Assembly (NCBI GenBank): GCA_002007465.1
Contig: LNAC01000688.1
Span: 460,584 to 524,583 of the forward strand
Reading direction: 5' to 3'
Length of the DNA stretch: 64,000 bases
DNA from: Ailurus styani
Taxonomy: Eukaryota; Chordata; Mammalia; Carnivora; Ailuridae
Both the position numbers and the translations under genes were made by a program. This document shows, one piece after another, positions 61,263-64,000 of the stretch. Position 1 is the stretch's first letter; each line of letters opens with the position of its first letter. The notes beneath the pieces were generated by a model. The model worked only from the letters and a program-made list of their open reading frames with translations. It had not been told where the DNA came from and made no database searches.

Positions 61263-61367
61263 NAAGCTGAGGCGTCTCTCAGCTCAGGGTTACCTTGGGC
61301 TGTGATTTGAAGCACAGCCGGGCCACTGATCTGTGAGCGGGGACCCCACGGGCAGCAGACCTGGAGN
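61263..61367. other. Misplaced 103-bp block between two N's
   Basis: 61264-61366 is identical to 60173-60275 in the L1 5' UTR and is bounded by single N's at 61263 and 61367. It sits where the end of the 5' UTR and the start of ORF1 should be. This is most simply a stray fragment placed in a scaffold gap, meaning the real ORF1 start is missing. Confidence 0.9.
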
Positions 61368-62260
61368 AAAAAAGAACAAGAGCCAGTAATGACGGCTAGG
61401 GACCTAATCAATGCGGACATTAGTAATATGACAGAACCAGAGTTCAGAATGACGATTCTTAAGGTGCTGGCTGGGCTTGAAAAAAAAATGGAAGAAAATA
61501 GAGAAGCTGTCTCTAAAGAAATAAAAGACCTTTCTGGAGAAATAAAAGAACTAAAATCTAACCAAGCTGGAAACAAAAAAGCTATTAATGAGGTGCAATT
61601 GAAAATGGAGGCTCTTATGGTAGGATAAATGAAGCAGAAGATAGAATTAGTGATCTAGAAGACAAAATGTCAGAGAAAAAAGAAGAGGATGAAAAGAGAG
61701 ACAAACAACTACTGGACCATGAGGAGAGAATTCGAGACATAAGCGATACCATAAGACGAAACAATATTAGAAAAATTGGGATCCCAGAAGAGGACGAGAT
61801 TGAGAGAGGGCCAGAAGAAATATTGGAGCAGATCTTAATACAGAATTTCCCTAATCTGGCAAAGGGAACAAGCATCAAAATCCAGGAGGCATAGAGAACC
61901 CCCCCCCAAAAAACTAATAAAAATAGGTCCACACCCCATCATCTAATAGTAAAACTTACAAGTCTTAGGGACAAAGAGAAAATCCTGAAAGCAGCTCGGG
62001 ACAAGAGGACTATACCATACAATGGTAGAAATTTTAGATTGTCAGCAGACCTATCCACAGAGACCTGGCAGGCCAGAAAGAGCTGGCATGAAGTATTCAG
62101 AGCACTAAACAAGAAAAATATGCAGCCAAGACTACTATATCCAGCTAGGCTGTCACTGAAAATAGAAGGAGAGATAAAAGTCTTCCAGGACAAACAAAAA
62201 CTCAAGGAATTTGCAAACACCAAGCCAGCCCTACAGGAAATATTGAAAGGGGTCTTCTAA
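61368..62260 (+). pseudogene. L1 ORF1p (RNA-binding chaperone), broken
   Basis: ORF1p normally forms trimers through a coiled coil and coats L1 RNA through an RRM and a C-terminal domain. The frame is open from the gap through KKEQEPV to an internal ATG at 61389; the true N-terminus is lost in the gap. The first part (to about 61620) is a lysine- and glutamate-rich coiled coil. A one-base loss near 61619-61621 shifts the frame, which continues from AGGATAAATGAAGC. An RRM-type 'NNIRKIGIPEE' follows, then an in-frame TAG at 61892-61894 (CAG expected). The C-terminal domain reads on in the same frame to a TAA at 62258-62260. About 297 codons remain against about 338 in human. Confidence 0.85.
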
Positions 62261-62339
62261 GCAAAGAGAACCTAAAAGAAACATAGACCAGAAAGGAAGA
62301 AACACAATATACAGTAACAGTCACCTTACAGGCAACACA

Positions 62340-64000
62340 ATGGCTCTAAATGTATATCTCTCAATAGTTACTCTGAATGTAAATGGACTAAATGCCCCAA
62401 CTAAAAGACACAGGGTATCAGAATGGATAAAAAAACAAGACCCATCGATATGCTGTCTACAAGAAACTCATCTTACACGCAAAGACACCTCCAGATTTAA
62501 AGTGAGGGGATGGAAAACAATTTACCATGCCAATGGACAGCAAAAGAAAGCTGGAGTGGCAATCCTTATATCAGATAAACTAGACTTTAAGGCAAAGAAT
62601 ATCATAAGAGATGAAGAAGGACACTATATCATACTAAAAGGATCTGTCCAACAAGAAGATCTAACAATCATAAATATCTATGCCCCTAACATGGGAGCAG
62701 CCAATTATATAAACCAATTAATAACAAAATCAAAGAAACACATTGACAAGAATACAATATTAGTAGGGGACTTGAACACCCCCCTTACTGAAATGGACAG
62801 ATCATCAAAGCAAAAGATCAACAAGGAAATAAAGGCTTTAAATGACACCCTGGACCAGTTGGACATCACAGATATATTCAGAACATTCCATCCCAAAACA
62901 ACAGAATACACATTCTTCTCCAGTGCACATGGAACATTCTCCAGAATAGACCATATTCTGGGTCACAAATCAGGTCTCAACAGGTACTAAAAGATTGGGA
63001 TCATTTTCAGACCATAATGCTCTGATAATGCTCTGAAACTAGAACTCAACCACAAAAGGAAAGTTGGAAAGACCTCAAATACATGGAGGCTGAAGAACAC
63101 CCTACTCAAGAATGAATGGGTCAACCAGGAAATTAAAGAAGAATTAAAAAAATTCATGGAAACAAATGAAAATGAAAACACAACTGTTCAAAATCTTTGG
63201 GACACAGCAAAAGCAGTCCTAAGAGGAAAGTATATAGCAATACAAGCCTTTCTCAAGAAACAAGAAAGGTCTCAAGTACACAACCTAACTCTACACCTAC
63301 AAAAGCTAGAGAAAGAACAGCAAAGAAAGCCTACACCCAACAGGAGAAGAGAAATCATAAAGATCAGAGCAGAAATCAATGAAATAGAAACCAAAAGAAC
63401 AGTGGAACAAATCAATGAAACTAGGAGCTGGTTCTTTGAAAGAATTAATAAGATTGATAAACCCCTGGCCAGACTTATCCAAAAGAAAAGAGAAAGGACT
63501 CAAATTAATAAAATCATGAATGAAAGAGGAGAGATCACAACCAACACCAAAGAAATACAAACAATTCTAAGAACATATTATGAGCAACTCTACACCAGCA
63601 AATTTGACAATCTGGAAGAAATGGATGCATTCTTAGAGAAATATAAACTACCAAAACTGAACCAGGAAGAAACTGAAGACCTGAATAGACCCATCACCAG
63701 TAAGGAGATTGAAGCAGTCATCAAAAATCTCCCAACAAACAAGAGCCCAGGGCCAGACGGCTTCCCAGGGGAATTCTACCAAACATTTAAAGAAGAATTA
63801 ATATCTATTCTTCTGAAATTCTTCCAAAAAATAGAATTGGAAGGAAAACTTCCAAACTCATTTTATGAGGCCAGCATTACCTTGATCCCCAAACCAGGCA
63901 AAGACCCCATCAAGAAGGAGAATTACAGACCAATATCTTTGATGAATACGGATGCAAAAATCCTCAACAAAATACTAGCCAATAGGATCCAGCAGCACAT
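62340..64000 (+). pseudogene. L1 ORF2p endonuclease-reverse transcriptase, partial and broken
   Basis: ORF2p nicks target DNA and reverse-transcribes L1 RNA there. From the ATG at 62340, 216 codons are open and form the APE-type endonuclease: N13 (TLNVNGLN), E42 (QETHLT), Y114 (IYAPN), D144 and N146 (GDLNTPLT) and D204 (IDHILG) are present. A TAA at 62988-62990 then stops it. Just after, a 2-bp loss and an 11-bp tandem duplication (63014-63035) put the final catalytic Ser-Asp-His out of frame. The net change is +9, so the original frame returns at 63036 and stays open to the window end (about 321 codons), reaching the reverse transcriptase fingers ([12 protein letters not shown] near 63750, LIPKPGKD near 63885, YRPISLMN near 63930). 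The FADD catalytic box lies beyond the window. Confidence 0.92.

Larger units (their letters stand above)
59737..64000 (+). mobile_element. Young L1 with intact 5' end, runs off window
   Basis: A carnivore L1 whose 5' terminus (GAGGGCAAGATGGCGGAGGAG) is preserved, in contrast to the 5'-truncated L1s elsewhere here. Order: 5' UTR (59737-61262), damaged ORF1 (61368-62260), 79-bp spacer, ORF2 from 62340 to beyond the window. It lies inside an older L1 near the start of that element's ORF2. Near-consensus coding sequence in ORF2 shows recent age. A target-site duplication cannot be checked because the 3' end is outside. Confidence 0.9.

Noticed and set aside
62340..62990. A host endonuclease gene
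   Set aside because: The protein is the L1 ORF2 endonuclease domain, preceded by L1 ORF1 and followed by L1 reverse transcriptase in frame.

Overview
This is AT-rich nuclear DNA from a caniform carnivore. At least 26 copies of the tRNA-Lys-derived CAN-SINE (SINEC) are present. Most have the head 'GGCGCCTGGGTGGCTCAG', a pyrimidine-rich 3' part and an AAATAAATAAAATCTTT tail. The version with 'ACAAGTAGGCAGAGAGGCAG' (complement strand) fits arctoid carnivores (mustelid, seal or bear type) better than dog or cat, as far as I can recall these families. I found no host protein-coding exon, rRNA, functional tRNA, CRISPR array or bacterial-type operon. The open frames are short and lie in repeats, microsatellites or unremarkable sequence. 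The window is best read as intergenic or deep intronic.

Layout. 0-8 kb: SINEs (one nested inside another), a small L1 fragment, a MIR and an unmerged contig overlap at 6.9 kb. 8-14 kb: L2 (LINE-2) remnants read on the minus strand, a CT/CA microsatellite and an L1 3' end. 14-20.8 kb: mostly repeat-poor sequence. 20.9-33.5 kb: a LINE-1 graveyard, in which an old minus-strand L1 is interrupted by a plus-strand L1, followed by smaller L1 pieces and a second long minus-strand L1. 33.5-56 kb: mixed unique DNA, MER5-like DNA transposon relics, two related LTR-like repeats, a minus-strand LTR-like piece, a cluster of SINEs, and a 440-bp GATA tract inside an ancient repeat. 55.5-57.5 kb: a near-identical 295/300-bp direct duplication. 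56.8-59.7 kb: an old L1 (5' UTR, ORF1, start of ORF2). 59.7-64.0 kb: a much younger L1 with an intact-looking 5' end, inserted into the old one and running off the window inside reverse transcriptase.

The only recognisable proteins are those of LINE-1. The younger L1 has an ORF1 with a frameshift and a stop, and an ORF2 whose endonuclease frame ends early, so it looks inactive. Some lesions may be assembly errors: four places carry N's, and three of them show duplicated sequence beside single N's.

I did not find an undescribed functional system. The most useful second-look items are the 295-bp duplication, the assembly seams, the two places where paired SINEs share three copies of one target site, and the nested L1s.
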